The notes beneath the pieces were generated by a model. The model was not told the origin of the DNA, ran no database searches, and saw only the letters and a list, made by a program, of their open reading frames with translations. Made by a program: the position numbers and the translations under genes. From Membranihabitans marinus (GTDB lineage: Bacteria; Bacteroidota; Bacteroidia; Chitinophagales; Saprospiraceae): a stretch of 64,000 nt of DNA. The stretch covers positions 310,001-374,000 of the forward strand of contig NZ_JAHVHU010000005.1 in the NCBI RefSeq assembly GCF_019802045.1, read 5' to 3'. Of the stretch, positions 18,211-28,074 are shown one piece after another (position 1 is the first letter of the stretch; every line of letters begins with the position of its first letter).

Positions 18211-21200
18211 ATGGAGAAATTACACTCTGGAAGTACCAGTGTTGTTCCACGTCTTATGCAAAGACGAACACACCAGGTACGATCTATCCTAAAACTGGCT
18301 CTTCCAGTGATGCTTATTTTTTGCCTTCTAAGTAAGACATCAGCTGAAGAAACCAAAGAAACGAGACTTCTAAAAACAAATGAGTCTCTTATTGTAAACG
18401 ATATTGACATCACCGGACAGGTCATCGATGAGCAAGGGGAACCTCTGATCGGCGTGAATATCCTGGTGGAAGGTACAGGAAAAGGAACTTCCACTGATTT
18501 TGAGGGAAAATTCACCCTCACTGCGGTGGATGAAAATGCGACACTCCAGGTATCCTACATTGGCTACCAAAGTATGACCGTGGCTGTCGATGGACGTACT
18601 GACATCACCATTACCATGTCCGAAGATGCCCAGACCCTCGATCAAGTGGTTGTCGTTGGTTATGGTACGCAGAAAAAAGCCAATCTGACCGGATCTGTCG
18701 ATCAGGTATCGGCAGAAGTTCTCGAAAATCGTCCGCTGGTGGATGTATCCACAGCGGTTCAAGGTGTCATCCCCAATCTGAACATCACCAGTCAGAACGG
18801 ACAACCCGGGGCCTCAGCGAATTTCAATATTCGTGGATTTACATCGATCAATGGTGGGGCACCCCTCATTCTCGTGGACGGTGTGGAAATGAATCCCAAT
18901 ATGATCAATGTATCTGATATCGAGAGCGTGACTGTACTGAAAGATGCCGGAGCTGCTGCTATATATGGAGCCCGAGCCGCCTTTGGTGTGGTCCTCATTC
19001 AAACCAAAAGTGGAAAAGCTGGTGCGACCAGAGTGACTTTCAATGAAAACTTTAGTTTTTCAAGGCCAACCATTTTACCCGATGTCATTGACAATTCTTA
19101 TGAGCAGGCTGTAGCGATCAACGAGGCTATGTTTAACAATAACGGGACCTATACCTTCAACGAAGAACGTCTTGCAGGAATCAAAGCATACTATGACGAT
19201 CCGCAAAACAATCCTGAATTTGAAGTAGTTAACGGTGTGTTTAACTGGTATGGCTACAACGATTGGGAAGAACTTCTGTTGAGAGACTTTGCACCTACAC
19301 AAAAACATTCTTTGAGTGTATCAGGCGGAAATGAACGCACTCAATTCTACACATCGGTGGGGTACTCAAAGACCGAAGGGTTGCATAAACAACGACCAGA
19401 CGGTTACGACAAATTCAATGTCAACCTTTCTGTGCAGGACCAGACCTTTTCGTGGTTAAAAACGCGGGCCCGGGTCGGATTTGACAATAACCAAACAAAC
19501 CGTCTCCACACTTATAAAGGAGGTGAAGAGCCCACCAACAGCCTGGTGTTCTCCAGCCCACTGAACCCACCTATCAGATATCCGGGTGATGATCCGGCTT
19601 ACAAAGGCAGATACTTCGAAAATCCCGGATCAACGCAGTTGCTGGGGGGACGAGACAAAAACAGAGTGAATCATATTCTACTAAATACCGGCCTTACCGC
19701 TACAGCAAATGAATACCTTTCATTCGTAGGTGATTTTAGCTACAATATTTACAGAAACAGCCGCAGCCGGTACCGGAAAAGAGTCCCGTATCTCAAAGGC
19801 GACTTTACTACATCTTACGGCGAATCCAACAATGATTACCTCGATTTGAGGGCATACAATAGCAACTACTATTCACTCAATCTATATACCCAGTATGAGC
19901 GAACTTTTCTCGGTAGTTTATATTCCAAGGGGATGATTGGATTCAATCAGGAGCTGGATGACAATGACTGGTATAGTTCACGTCGATACAACATGATCAA
20001 CCCGGAACAACCGGCGATTAACCTCGCCACCGGAGACCAATTGGTGAACGGGAACCAGAACCAATGGGCACTTCGTGGTGCTTTTGCGCGGTTAAACCTG
20101 ATCTGGGCGGACAAATATCTGTTTGAATTTAATGGTCGATACGATGGGAGTTCCCGGTTTCCTAAAGACACGCGATACGGTTTCTTTCCATCATTCTCCG
20201 CTGGATGGCGAATATCTCAGGAAGATTTTCTTTCTGACGCAGGTAGTCTGAGCAATCTGAAGCTTCGCGCATCCTATGGTTCGTTGGGAAATCAAACCAT
20301 TAAATTCAATAACAATGAGTTGTACTATCCGTACATTCCCAGCATGGGCTCTGGTAGAACCTCCAATTTTTTACTGCATGATGTCGCGGACTTATTAATC
20401 AATCCTCCAGGCTTGGTATCACCCTCCCTGACCTGGGAGACTTCCACTACGTTAAACTTTGGCGTGGATGTCGGATTCTTAAGGGACCGGTTGGAAGCGA
20501 ATTTTGATTGGTATACTCGGACTACCTCGGACATGTTGATCCGCGTTTCATTTCCCCAGGTACTGGGTGCAAGTGCGCCGGCCCAAAATGGCGCCGAATT
20601 GGAAACCAAAGGTTGGGAGTTAACACTGAATTGGCGGGAAGATCTGAGAAGTGAATTCAAGTGGAGTGTGCGCGCTGTCCTTTCAGACAACATAGCAAAA
20701 ATCACAAAGTATGAGAATAAGACCGGTGCTTTGGGCGATTATTATGAGGGTCAGACCTTGGGTGAAATATGGGGATTTGAAACCAACGGCATATTTCAAA
20801 ACGAAGAAGAAATCGGCCAAGCCGCTGACCAATCAGAAATCGGATCCGAGTGGAAACCCGGTGATATTCGTTATGAAGATTTGAACGGAGATGGCAAGAT
20901 CACTACCGGAGACTATACAATTGACAATCCAGGTGATCTGAAAATTATTGGCAACAGTCTCCCTCGGTTATCATTTGGTTTGGGATCAGACATGAGCTAT
21001 CAGAATTTTTTCGTCAACATCTTTTTCCAGGGAATCGGAAAAAGGGACTACTGGCCGACTGTCGATGCGTTTTGGCCATTCCCCACACAGTGGTACCAGG
21101 TACAAAAACACTTTGTGACCGATACTTGGAGCGAAGACAATCGCGACGCCTATTTTTCAAGACCACTGGCCCGGCAGACCAAAAACCGGCATCCACAGAC

Positions 21201-21447
21201 CCGGTATTTGCAAGACGCTTCGTACGTCCGACTCAAAAATCTGACCGTGGGATACAATCTTCCACCGGAACTGATTTCTCGACTGGGCATGGAGAAATTC
21301 TCCATTTATCTGAGCGGACAGAACCTTTGGGAATATTCCAATATCGGAAAACCGCTTGATCCCGAAATAAATCTGGGAAGCGCTTCTTCCCGACTGGGAT
21401 ATCCGTATCAGCGGACTTATTCTGTTGGATTGAATGTAACTTTTTAA
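18211..21447 (+). CDS. SusC/RagA family TonB-dependent receptor (pair 3)
   Basis: This 1078-aa receptor has an unusual N-terminus: about 30 polar and basic residues precede the hydrophobic signal (LALPVMLIFCLLSKTSAEE). Met16 (MQRRTHQVRSIL...) would give a normal signal and could be the true start. Then follow the carboxypeptidase-like domain (ITGQVIDEQGEPLIGVNILV), the TonB-box region DQVVVVGYGTQKKANLTGSV, the plug (FNIRGFTSINGGAPLILVDG, VLKDAGAAAIYGARAAFGVV) and a barrel ending in GLNVTF. A DLNGDGKITTGDY insert in the barrel resembles a calcium-binding loop, common in SusC proteins. susD3 follows after 35 bases. Confidence 0.96.
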   Translation: MEKLHSGSTSVVPRLMQRRTHQVRSILKLALPVMLIFCLLSKTSAEETKETRLLKTNESLIVNDIDITGQVIDEQGEPLIGVNILVEGTGKGTSTDFEGKFTLTAVDENATLQVSYIGYQSMTVAVDGRTDITITMSEDAQTLDQVVVVGYGTQKKANLTGSVDQVSAEVLENRPLVDVSTAVQGVIPNLNITSQNGQPGASANFNIRGFTSINGGAPLILVDGVEMNPNMINVSDIESVTVLKDAGAAAIYGARAAFGVVLIQTKSGKAGATRVTFNENFSFSRPTILPDVIDNSYEQAVAINEAMFNNNGTYTFNEERLAGIKAYYDDPQNNPEFEVVNGVFNWYGYNDWEELLLRDFAPTQKHSLSVSGGNERTQFYTSVGYSKTEGLHKQRPDGYDKFNVNLSVQDQTFSWLKTRARVGFDNNQTNRLHTYKGGEEPTNSLVFSSPLNPPIRYPGDDPAYKGRYFENPGSTQLLGGRDKNRVNHILLNTGLTATANEYLSFVGDFSYNIYRNSRSRYRKRVPYLKGDFTTSYGESNNDYLDLRAYNSNYYSLNLYTQYERTFLGSLYSKGMIGFNQELDDNDWYSSRRYNMINPEQPAINLATGDQLVNGNQNQWALRGAFARLNLIWADKYLFEFNGRYDGSSRFPKDTRYGFFPSFSAGWRISQEDFLSDAGSLSNLKLRASYGSLGNQTIKFNNNELYYPYIPSMGSGRTSNFLLHDVADLLINPPGLVSPSLTWETSTTLNFGVDVGFLRDRLEANFDWYTRTTSDMLIRVSFPQVLGASAPAQNGAELETKGWELTLNWREDLRSEFKWSVRAVLSDNIAKITKYENKTGALGDYYEGQTLGEIWGFETNGIFQNEEEIGQAADQSEIGSEWKPGDIRYEDLNGDGKITTGDYTIDNPGDLKIIGNSLPRLSFGLGSDMSYQNFFVNIFFQGIGKRDYWPTVDAFWPFPTQWYQVQKHFVTDTWSEDNRDAYFSRPLARQTKNRHPQTRYLQDASYVRLKNLTVGYNLPPELISRLGMEKFSIYLSGQNLWEYSNIGKPLDPEINLGSASSRLGYPYQRTYSVGLNVTF

Positions 21448-21482
21448 ATGACTCCATTAATTGGAATGGAAAAAATGATATT

Positions 21483-23249
21483 ATGAAAAATCAACTATAT
21501 ATATTACCGCTCCTCATTGTTTTCTTGCTATCAAGTTGTAATGATGACTTTCTGAACAGAACACCTGGAGCGGATCTAAACAATGAAACCTTCTGGACCT
21601 CCGAATCGTCCCTGGAGATTTATAATAACGGCATCTACAACGAAGCAGGGAATAATGGCAGCTATTATTTCTTACTGGGGTACTACAATTCCCCGTTTGC
21701 CTCCGGATACAATGGTATGGGATGGGAAGACTGCATGTCAGACAATGGCGCACCCAAAGATTCTCGACTGGACAAATATCAGGTTATTGCTTCAGGACAA
21801 CGGGTCATCCCCGACAATCCAACCCAGCGTGGATGGCGGTGGAGTTTGCTTCGACGGATTAATTTCTTCCTCGACAACTATGACCGAACACCTATTGCAG
21901 AGGAAGTAAAAAACAAGTATGCCGCGGAAGCCCGGTTATTCCGCGCCTGGTTTTACTTTGATAAAGTCAAGCATTTTGGTGATGTGCCCTGGATTGACAA
22001 GCCGTTGAACACAGAATCCGATGTATTATATGCCCCACGTGATCCACGTTCGGAAGTGATGGCAAATGTACTGGAAGATATCAACTTCGCTATCGAGCAC
22101 CTGCCCGAAAATTGGAGCAGTAGTGAAACCCGCTTTGATAAGTGGGTCGCATTGGCTTTGAAATCAAGGATTGCGTTGTATGAAGGATCTTTCCAAAAAT
22201 ACAGAAACCAAGGAGGTGATGCCGCGAAATGGTTTCAGGAAGCCGTTAGTGCTTCTGAAGTGTTGATGAACGAGGGACCATTCACTTTGTACACGACCGG
22301 CGACCCGCAAAATGACTACAACCATCTCTTCCGTCAACTCGAACTGGAGGATATCTCCGAGGTCATCGCATTTCGCAGGTACATTACTGGTGTAAATGGC
22401 CACCGATTCAATGGATACCAGCGTGCGAAAGCCAATGGGTTGACGAAAGACCTGGTCGAGGACTACCTGGCCATCGATGGTAAACCCATTCAATTGTCTT
22501 CCATGTATCAAGGTGATGCGACGATCGAAGCGGTGTTTGAAAACAGAGACCCTCGATTACGACAAACGTCCCTCCATCCAGATGACACCGAAAAGTATTT
22601 GCTCAAAAATGATTACGAAGCTGGCCCTTATCCCCGATTCCCCGGTATGACGGGCGGTTGGAAAACCACAACCGGCTACACCATGATCAAATATTTTGAC
22701 GTCGATGACTTTAAAAAAGGATACGCTAAGGAAGAAAATGATGCTATCCTATTCCGATTGGGTGAGGTATTGCTAAATTTTGCTGAAGCCAAAGCAGAAT
22801 TGGGTACATTAACGCAGGCAGACCTGGACAAATCAATCAACCTGCTCCGCGATCGGGTGGGTATGCCTCATCTCACGCTGGATGTAGAATTGGATCCAAA
22901 GTACGCCAATGAAGGTTTACCAGCCATCTTGGTCGAGATCCGAAGGGAACGACGGGTAGAATTGGCTTACGAAGGATTCCGATATGATGACCTGATGCGA
23001 TGGGCTCAGGGTGATGAGTTGACTAAACGTGTGCTAGGTATGCGCATCGATGGTGATATCCAAACTCAATTTCCTGGCGCTAATATCGTAACCACAGAAG
23101 TGGATGGCCACCAGTATATTGATGTATACGCCGGAAGTCAGTTTGAGAACCGGGTGTTTGATCCCGGGAAAGACTATTTTTTCCCCATTGCCAAAAATGT
23201 AATCGCGCAGAATCCGGCTATCGAACAAAACCCAGGTTGGGGAGAGTAA
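21483..23249 (+). CDS. SusD/RagB family outer-membrane lipoprotein (pair 3)
   Basis: The 588-aa protein has a lipoprotein signal ending in LSSC (Cys19), the family motif DDFLNRTPGADLNNETFW, the helical core KNKYAAEARLFRAWFYFDKV and FGDVPW, and the C-terminal ILFRLGEVLLNFAEAKAELG and EIRRERRVELAYEGFRYDDL block with FFPIAKNVIAQNPAIEQNPG at the end. All are classic RagB/SusD signatures. It acts with SusC3 in the outer membrane. The stop codon is followed by an ATTAATT-rich stretch, a structured 3' region and a strong terminator. Confidence 0.95.
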   Translation: MKNQLYILPLLIVFLLSSCNDDFLNRTPGADLNNETFWTSESSLEIYNNGIYNEAGNNGSYYFLLGYYNSPFASGYNGMGWEDCMSDNGAPKDSRLDKYQVIASGQRVIPDNPTQRGWRWSLLRRINFFLDNYDRTPIAEEVKNKYAAEARLFRAWFYFDKVKHFGDVPWIDKPLNTESDVLYAPRDPRSEVMANVLEDINFAIEHLPENWSSSETRFDKWVALALKSRIALYEGSFQKYRNQGGDAAKWFQEAVSASEVLMNEGPFTLYTTGDPQNDYNHLFRQLELEDISEVIAFRRYITGVNGHRFNGYQRAKANGLTKDLVEDYLAIDGKPIQLSSMYQGDATIEAVFENRDPRLRQTSLHPDDTEKYLLKNDYEAGPYPRFPGMTGGWKTTTGYTMIKYFDVDDFKKGYAKEENDAILFRLGEVLLNFAEAKAELGTLTQADLDKSINLLRDRVGMPHLTLDVELDPKYANEGLPAILVEIRRERRVELAYEGFRYDDLMRWAQGDELTKRVLGMRIDGDIQTQFPGANIVTTEVDGHQYIDVYAGSQFENRVFDPGKDYFFPIAKNVIAQNPAIEQNPGWGE

Positions 23250-23363
23250 TTATTAATGGTAATGATGATTGATTAATTATGCGAGTATCTATCCCTAAAG
23301 CAACGGAATCTCGCATTTAGGCCGCTGCCAGAAATTAGGGAGCTTCTAAAACTTCAGAATTGT

Positions 23364-23399
23364 AGGTCGCTAAGGTTAATTCTTAGCGACCTTTTTTTT
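23364..23399 (+). terminator. Intrinsic terminator of SusCD operon 3
   Basis: An 11-bp perfect stem (AGGTCGCTAAG with CTTAGCGACCT) around a seven-base loop is followed by eight T. Confidence 0.92.
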
Positions 23400-23638
23400 A
23401 TAAAGGGTTAAAACAAAACCGATCATAGGTGATGCCCCGGCTCATTCACCACGTCAATCATTTCTATGCACTTGGTATATTGTTCATCGATTACTTAAAA
23501 ACCACTACACACCTGACACTGCTTGCACCAGCTGATGCATTCGAATAAGGAATTCTTCGCATTCTTTCTACTTCAAACCAAAGAATTTTTGGATCTTTCA
23601 ATGAGCGTTGATTAACATCATTTAATCTTGTCTTTATA

Positions 23639-23673
23639 TATGTATTCGGCAAGTATGAATTAAGATGGTATCA
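23639..23673 (+). repeat. Interspersed intergenic repeat, partial copy (tail)
   Basis: TATTCGGCAAGTATGAATT followed by AAGATGGTATCA matches the tail of copies 1 and 2 (TATTCGGCAATTAAGAATTC; TATGCGGTAATTATGAATTC). The rest of the repeat is not recognisable upstream. Confidence 0.45.
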
Positions 23674-23847
23674 GGTAGATAAAACGCCCTCCTACTATTA
23701 AATTATATTGACACACACTAAATTAAACCAAACAATCCGCATCTTTTTCTTCACTTTATTTATTATTATATTAAACCAACAAATCATTCATTACACTGCA
23801 GTAATTTTTAGTATATTTTGATTTTAAGAATTAAAATACCTAATATT

Positions 23848-24420
23848 ATGTGGACTACATTAATTAAACCAAACTGGCTAAACATCTTTTATCTCACCAT
23901 CGTCGCAGGTTTTGTCGGCCTAATGATATCCTGCAGCGGAAGCAAATCCGATTATTCGACCATGTTTGAAGGGATCGAAACCGAAAATTACGAAGCCATG
24001 ACTTTGGCTCATATGGATGATCGATTTTCAACCTTTGCAGAACTTATAGACATCGCCGACCTCGAAATGGATATGTTATTTGCTGAAGGATTCACGTTGT
24101 TTATGCCTACCAATGCCGCTTTTGACAAGATGAACGTGGGCGAACTCAGGGATCTCATAGATCCTAAAAATAAAATTGAATTGCAAAAATTTTTGCGCAG
24201 ACACATCATACCTTCAGAAATGGAAAGTTCAGATTTCATGGAACGACAGGTAATTAAAACAGCGATGAAAAAAGAAGTTCCCATTACAATTCAACGTGCC
24301 CAAGATGACATATTGATTGGAAATGCAGAAATTGTCCGCGCAGATGTTCATGCATCAGATGGTATCATTCACGTCGTTAATTCTCTGGTAAATCCCACGG
24401 AAGATATTATTCCCGGATGA
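23848..24420 (+). CDS. FAS1 (fasciclin) domain lipoprotein
   Basis: The ATG at 23848 gives 190 residues with a lipoprotein signal ending in GLMISC (Cys29); the frame could also start at a TTG 30 bases upstream, but that start would sit on the promoter-like TATATTTTG. One FAS1 domain covers about 60-185: TFAELIDIADLEMDMLFAEG, TLFMPTNAAFDKMNVGELRD, LQKFLRRHIIPSE, and ADVHASDGIIHVVNSLVNP at the end. FAS1 domains act in adhesion or ligand binding. Surface location is inferred. It appears monocistronic and is followed by a hairpin at 24483-24528. Confidence 0.88.
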   Translation: MWTTLIKPNWLNIFYLTIVAGFVGLMISCSGSKSDYSTMFEGIETENYEAMTLAHMDDRFSTFAELIDIADLEMDMLFAEGFTLFMPTNAAFDKMNVGELRDLIDPKNKIELQKFLRRHIIPSEMESSDFMERQVIKTAMKKEVPITIQRAQDDILIGNAEIVRADVHASDGIIHVVNSLVNPTEDIIPG

Positions 24421-24482
24421 TAGCCCTGATGACCAGCGCGATCTTTCCTAATACATAACCTGGAAAAGCCAGGACTGACGAA

Positions 24483-24528
24483 CCCAAAATTGAGAAATTA
24501 CGATTTCCCGGTTTTGGGATTCTTATTA
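24483..24528 (+). terminator. Probable terminator hairpin after the FAS1 gene
   Basis: CCCAAAA pairs with TTTTGGG and an inner GAGAAAT with ATTTCCC (one mismatch) around a TACG loop. The sequence after the stem is T-rich (ATTCTTATTATT) but has no unbroken T-run. Confidence 0.45.
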
Positions 24529-24697
24529 TTGGTCAATGTAAATAGGACACACTACAACCCCAAATAACAACAACCTTGTCAGGAATGGCAATGCCCATTT
24601 CAGTATAAACTTTGGTTCTCTTGCGTTATTCCAAATTTTTATGCAAATTAGCGTGTTTTAAAGCCGCAACCAGCCATCAAAATAAACGACAACAAAA

Positions 24698-26707
24698 ATG
24701 AGCCAACCCCTTAGCTTTTATCTTTTCGCGTTCCTTGTCCTTGTTGGTCTGAGCTGCAGTCCAAAAATAGTTCCTACATCAGAATTTGAATTAAGTCACA
24801 GCGGTCTCCAAAAACTCAAGTACAACCATCCCGGCCTCCTCGTTGATCTTGATGTTGGATTTAAATCCGTCCCATTACCCATGGACTTCGACGGAGATGG
24901 TGACCTGGATCTTTTGATATCGGCTTCGGGTAGTTATGTCGAATCCGGCATTTTTTATTTTGAGAACATCAGCGGAAACGTAGATCACCCTGTATTCAGG
25001 CAAGGACAGCGGCTGTCATCGGACCGGTTTCGACTGGGCTATGATGGTAAGTTTTTCGCTGTCTCCCAAGTCGAAGATCACATCCATGTGCTCACCCCCG
25101 ACCGGGTAAATGAACAACTTCTTTTATATGCTGACGTACCGGAAAATGTCTTCTGGAATCGAATCAAGCTACCGGTGAATGCAACAGGTCATGTAGAAAA
25201 CACCAATTACAACACATGGAAAATGATTGATTTTGACCATGATGGACGGTATGATCTGGTATCCAGTCCAACCACTCCTTCCGGAAGTTATCTTCTGTTC
25301 TTTAAAAATGAAGGCTCCAATGAACAGCCTGATTATGCCCTTCCTCAAAAAATAAGAACCATATCCGGAGTCCCTATTGGCAAAGATTATTACCTGGAAG
25401 TCCCATTGGCTGACTATGATGGAGATGGCGATCTGGATTATGTAGCGGTCACACCGTTCGGCGGGATCGTGTATTTCCAGAACTCAGGTACACCCTCTTC
25501 ACATGAGTTCGAAGAAGAACATCAACTGGCTTACCGTGGTGAGAACATCCAGTTTTATTCCCGGTATGGCGGAGCCATCAAACTCCGGGCGGTGGATTTC
25601 AACCAGGATGGACACATCGACATCATTGCCGGCGATGAAGAAGGGAAGGTTTCATTTATCCAAAATACCGGACAATTGGTAAATGGTATCCCCGAATTTT
25701 TGCCTCCCGTATTCTTTCAGCAAGAAGCGAAATTCATGGATTTGGGTGCCTTGGTGGCACCCCGGGTATTTGACTGGGACGGCGATGGACTGGATGATAT
25801 TCTGTGCGGAAACGGCGCCGGAGATGTATTGTTCGTCAAAAATCGTGGGGGATATCCACCCAAATGGGACGCACCAAAGCTTTTAGAAGCGGGGGGTGTT
25901 CCCCTTCGAATCTTACAAGATGAAGCTTTGCCCAATACCGAAGACCCGCACTGGGGATATACCACGATTGATGTGGGGGACTGGACCAACAACGGATTAC
26001 CGGACATTTTGGTTAATGATCACAACGGAAACATCGTGTGGGTTGAAAATACTGGCACAAAGAAAAATCCCCGACTTAAAGCACCGAAGCCATTATATGT
26101 TGAATGGGACGGTGTACCTCAAAAACCGGCCTGGACACCGGGCGTTTCGGAAGGCAATGGATTGTTAGCGCCCTGGCGCACCTCTCCTTTTATCATGGAT
26201 TTTAACGAGGATGGGCTTCCGGATTTGGTGATGTTGGATTACGAGGGATATCTTGTCGTCTACCCCAGAAAAGTCACCGATGATGGGATGATACTGGATC
26301 ATCCACAACGAAACTTCATATCACCAGACGGACAACCCATACTGTTAAATCAACGAACCGGATCAAGTCATGGCCGGTTAAAAATCACTTTTACGGATTG
26401 GGACGGCGATGGTCTGAAGGACCTGGTCTTTTCATCCAAACCCGCAGTAGACTGGATGAAAAACCTGGGCATGAAAGACGGGAAAATGGTTCTTCAATAT
26501 ATGGGGCGCGTGGTATCACGTACACTGATGGGGCACACGGACGGTCCGGTCACACCAGATTTTAACCAGGATGGGATTCCCGACCTATTGGTCGGAACAG
26601 AAACAGGCGTTCTTTATTATTGGGAACGGTGGGATCAAAATATCACCACTACGATGAAAACCGATGGAAACCAAAAGCCTGCTGCTTATAAATATTTCAA
26701 ACGATAA
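24698..26707 (+). CDS. FG-GAP/VCBS repeat lipoprotein (beta-propeller)
   Basis: The 669-aa lipoprotein (signal ending in VGLSC, Cys20) contains at least eight DxDxDGxxD-type calcium-binding loops spread over its length: DFDGDGDLDLLI, DFDHDGRYDLV, DYDGDGDLDYV, DFNQDGHIDII, DWDGDGLDDIL, DFNEDGLPDLV, DWDGDGLKDLV and DFNQDGIPDLL. These are followed by F/W-x-N motifs (IFYFENISG, IVYFQNSG, IVWVENTG), as in FG-GAP/VCBS repeats that build seven- or eight-bladed propellers. Such proteins bind glycans or act as lyase-like enzymes in polysaccharide loci; here no catalytic motif is evident. It lies between two SusCD/sulfatase regions and is not clearly in an operon. Confidence 0.88.
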   Translation: MSQPLSFYLFAFLVLVGLSCSPKIVPTSEFELSHSGLQKLKYNHPGLLVDLDVGFKSVPLPMDFDGDGDLDLLISASGSYVESGIFYFENISGNVDHPVFRQGQRLSSDRFRLGYDGKFFAVSQVEDHIHVLTPDRVNEQLLLYADVPENVFWNRIKLPVNATGHVENTNYNTWKMIDFDHDGRYDLVSSPTTPSGSYLLFFKNEGSNEQPDYALPQKIRTISGVPIGKDYYLEVPLADYDGDGDLDYVAVTPFGGIVYFQNSGTPSSHEFEEEHQLAYRGENIQFYSRYGGAIKLRAVDFNQDGHIDIIAGDEEGKVSFIQNTGQLVNGIPEFLPPVFFQQEAKFMDLGALVAPRVFDWDGDGLDDILCGNGAGDVLFVKNRGGYPPKWDAPKLLEAGGVPLRILQDEALPNTEDPHWGYTTIDVGDWTNNGLPDILVNDHNGNIVWVENTGTKKNPRLKAPKPLYVEWDGVPQKPAWTPGVSEGNGLLAPWRTSPFIMDFNEDGLPDLVMLDYEGYLVVYPRKVTDDGMILDHPQRNFISPDGQPILLNQRTGSSHGRLKITFTDWDGDGLKDLVFSSKPAVDWMKNLGMKDGKMVLQYMGRVVSRTLMGHTDGPVTPDFNQDGIPDLLVGTETGVLYYWERWDQNITTTMKTDGNQKPAAYKYFKR

Positions 26708-27260
26708 CCGTCCAGTTCATCCCCTTCGGACAATGGGTTTCTGATCAGAATATGAGACCTTATCAGAATAGCCCTCAACAGAGGACGATTGACGACCTCT
26801 GGTCTCGGCCGAGCAGAGACTGCTTTCAGTCATCCCAATCTTGGATGACGTTTGACTTATTTGGGCTAAATTATGGACCATCACTGGATGAAAAAACGAC
26901 GAGATGAATGTAGGAATTAGAAACTGTACTCAGGCATCAGACTATTTTTGATAGTTTCAATGAACCCGAAGATGGCGAGAGTTTATCTTTCACATCAATC
27001 ACGATCCCCATACAGTGATTATCAATTATCGAGCAGACATGGCGATTCCTTTACTTGGACGTATCTGCAGCGTGGGCCCCAATGGTATGATATCAGGCTG
27101 ACCAAGAGGTAGGTTTTACTCCTTACTGAAAGGCTGACGGTTCTCACCGGTATTGCGCCTTGGGTCAAAGCCTCTTATGCCTTCGTGGTCTCTTTCCGCG
27201 TAATCCAGCTTCCGGTATCGGGTTTCCGTAAAATGGCATGGGCTCATTTCTTTTCGGATT
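26708..27260. other. Intergenic region with two short open frames
   Basis: No known gene was recognised in these 550 bases. Two short open frames with fairly protein-like content exist: 26960-27112 on the plus strand (50 aa, ending LQRGPQWYDIRLTKR) and 27116-27247 on the minus strand (43 aa, containing YRKLDYAERDHEGIRGFDP), the second only 13 bases after the stop of the regulator gene. Neither has a recognised family. Confidence 0.35.
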
Positions 27261-27932
27261 TTAGCCTGGGTGGAACAAATCTTCCCCAATGATCATTTGT
27301 AGTTCCTCACGCCCTTTGTCCGTCATGCGAATTAATCTGGAATCCTGAACATGAACCATCCACTCCCGAGTGAGCATTCTATCCAACAAAGCATCACCCA
27401 ACTGGCCCCCCAGGTGGGATTTACGTTCACTAAAATCAAGACATTGTTTGGTTAGTGGTTTCGTATCATCAAAATCTGACTGCTTTATCCCCAGTTCAGA
27501 TAACATCTTCCAACCCCTTTCTGTAACTACATAATCAACTTCCTGTCCAATCAGAAATCGCCTATTGACCAGCGCTTCCGTTAACTTCACCCCGACGTAT
27601 CCAGCCAGATGGCGGTAACAATGACGGCAAAACTTCATACCGTCGGGGAGTGTTTTTTCATTAACATCCTCGGGTAACTTCAGGAAGATCGCCAGTTCGG
27701 CAGCCAGTTCATTTTCCAGGTAGTAATAGGTCCGTTTGCGGTTTCTGCGCGTGTGAAGAATACCGGCACGAATCAATTTATCCAGAAATTTATGAGTATA
27801 ATCACGGTTCGTATTGGCCGCATTTGACAATTCTATCAGCGTATAAGCACGACCATCCCGCAGTGGTGACAAGATATCAAAACTGCCAAGGTGAGCATCT
27901 TTGATGTCAGACCAAACATTATCTACTTTCAT
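27261..27932 (-). CDS. ArsR-like winged-helix transcriptional regulator
   Basis: The 223-aa protein begins with a winged helix-turn-helix (about 14-70: DILSPLRDGRAYTLIELSNA, HKFLDKLIRAGILHTRRNRK, RTYYYLENE) related to ArsR/SmtB regulators. The C-terminal half has the long ArsR-subgroup pattern: KFCRHCYRHLAGYVGVKLTE, YVVTERGWKMLSELGI, QCLDFSERKSHLGGQLGDAL and LIRMTDKGREEL. The FCRHCYRHLAG motif has two Cys, but metal sensing is not established for this subgroup. It is divergent from the 428-aa lipoprotein gene with a 142-base spacer, so that gene is the likely target. Confidence 0.85.
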   Translation of the reverse strand: MKVDNVWSDIKDAHLGSFDILSPLRDGRAYTLIELSNAANTNRDYTHKFLDKLIRAGILHTRRNRKRTYYYLENELAAELAIFLKLPEDVNEKTLPDGMKFCRHCYRHLAGYVGVKLTEALVNRRFLIGQEVDYVVTERGWKMLSELGIKQSDFDDTKPLTKQCLDFSERKSHLGGQLGDALLDRMLTREWMVHVQDSRLIRMTDKGREELQMIIGEDLFHPG

Positions 27933-28062
27933 ATACGCCGCTTATAAACCAATAACCTTCTTATCTAAAGAAATGAGAAGGCAGGATGTTCATATCATGG
28001 TTGAGGAAAAAATCTCAAAAAAGATTCTTCAAAATTATTCTCGGAATGTGTTACGCAACTGA

Positions 28063-28070
28063 TAAATTTG
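28063..28070 (+). promoter_or_regulatory. TAnnTTTG -7 element abutting the start of the next gene
   Basis: TAAATTTG ends four bases before the first ATG of the 428-aa lipoprotein. No good TTTG box is seen at the right distance upstream. If active, the transcript would start at or just after that ATG, so the gene would be leaderless or start at the ATG at 28102. Confidence 0.35.
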
Positions 28071-28074
28071 TATC

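Larger units (their letters stand above)
23250..23847. other. 3' region of susD3 and promoter region of the FAS1 gene
   Basis: The first 150 bases may fold: ATGCGAG (23279-23285) pairs with CTCGCAT (23310-23316), and the loop CCCTAA can pair with TTAGGG further on (23335-23340); then comes the terminator at 23364-23399. A partial interspersed repeat is at 23639-23673. The last 130 bases are AT-rich with TATATTTTG at 23812-23820, a loose -7 element about 28 bases before the FAS1 ATG. Confidence 0.45.

Noticed and set aside
27116-27247. LDYAER motif like that of eukaryotic ribosomal protein uL2
   Set aside because: Only about six residues match and the rest of uL2 is absent; it is most likely coincidence.
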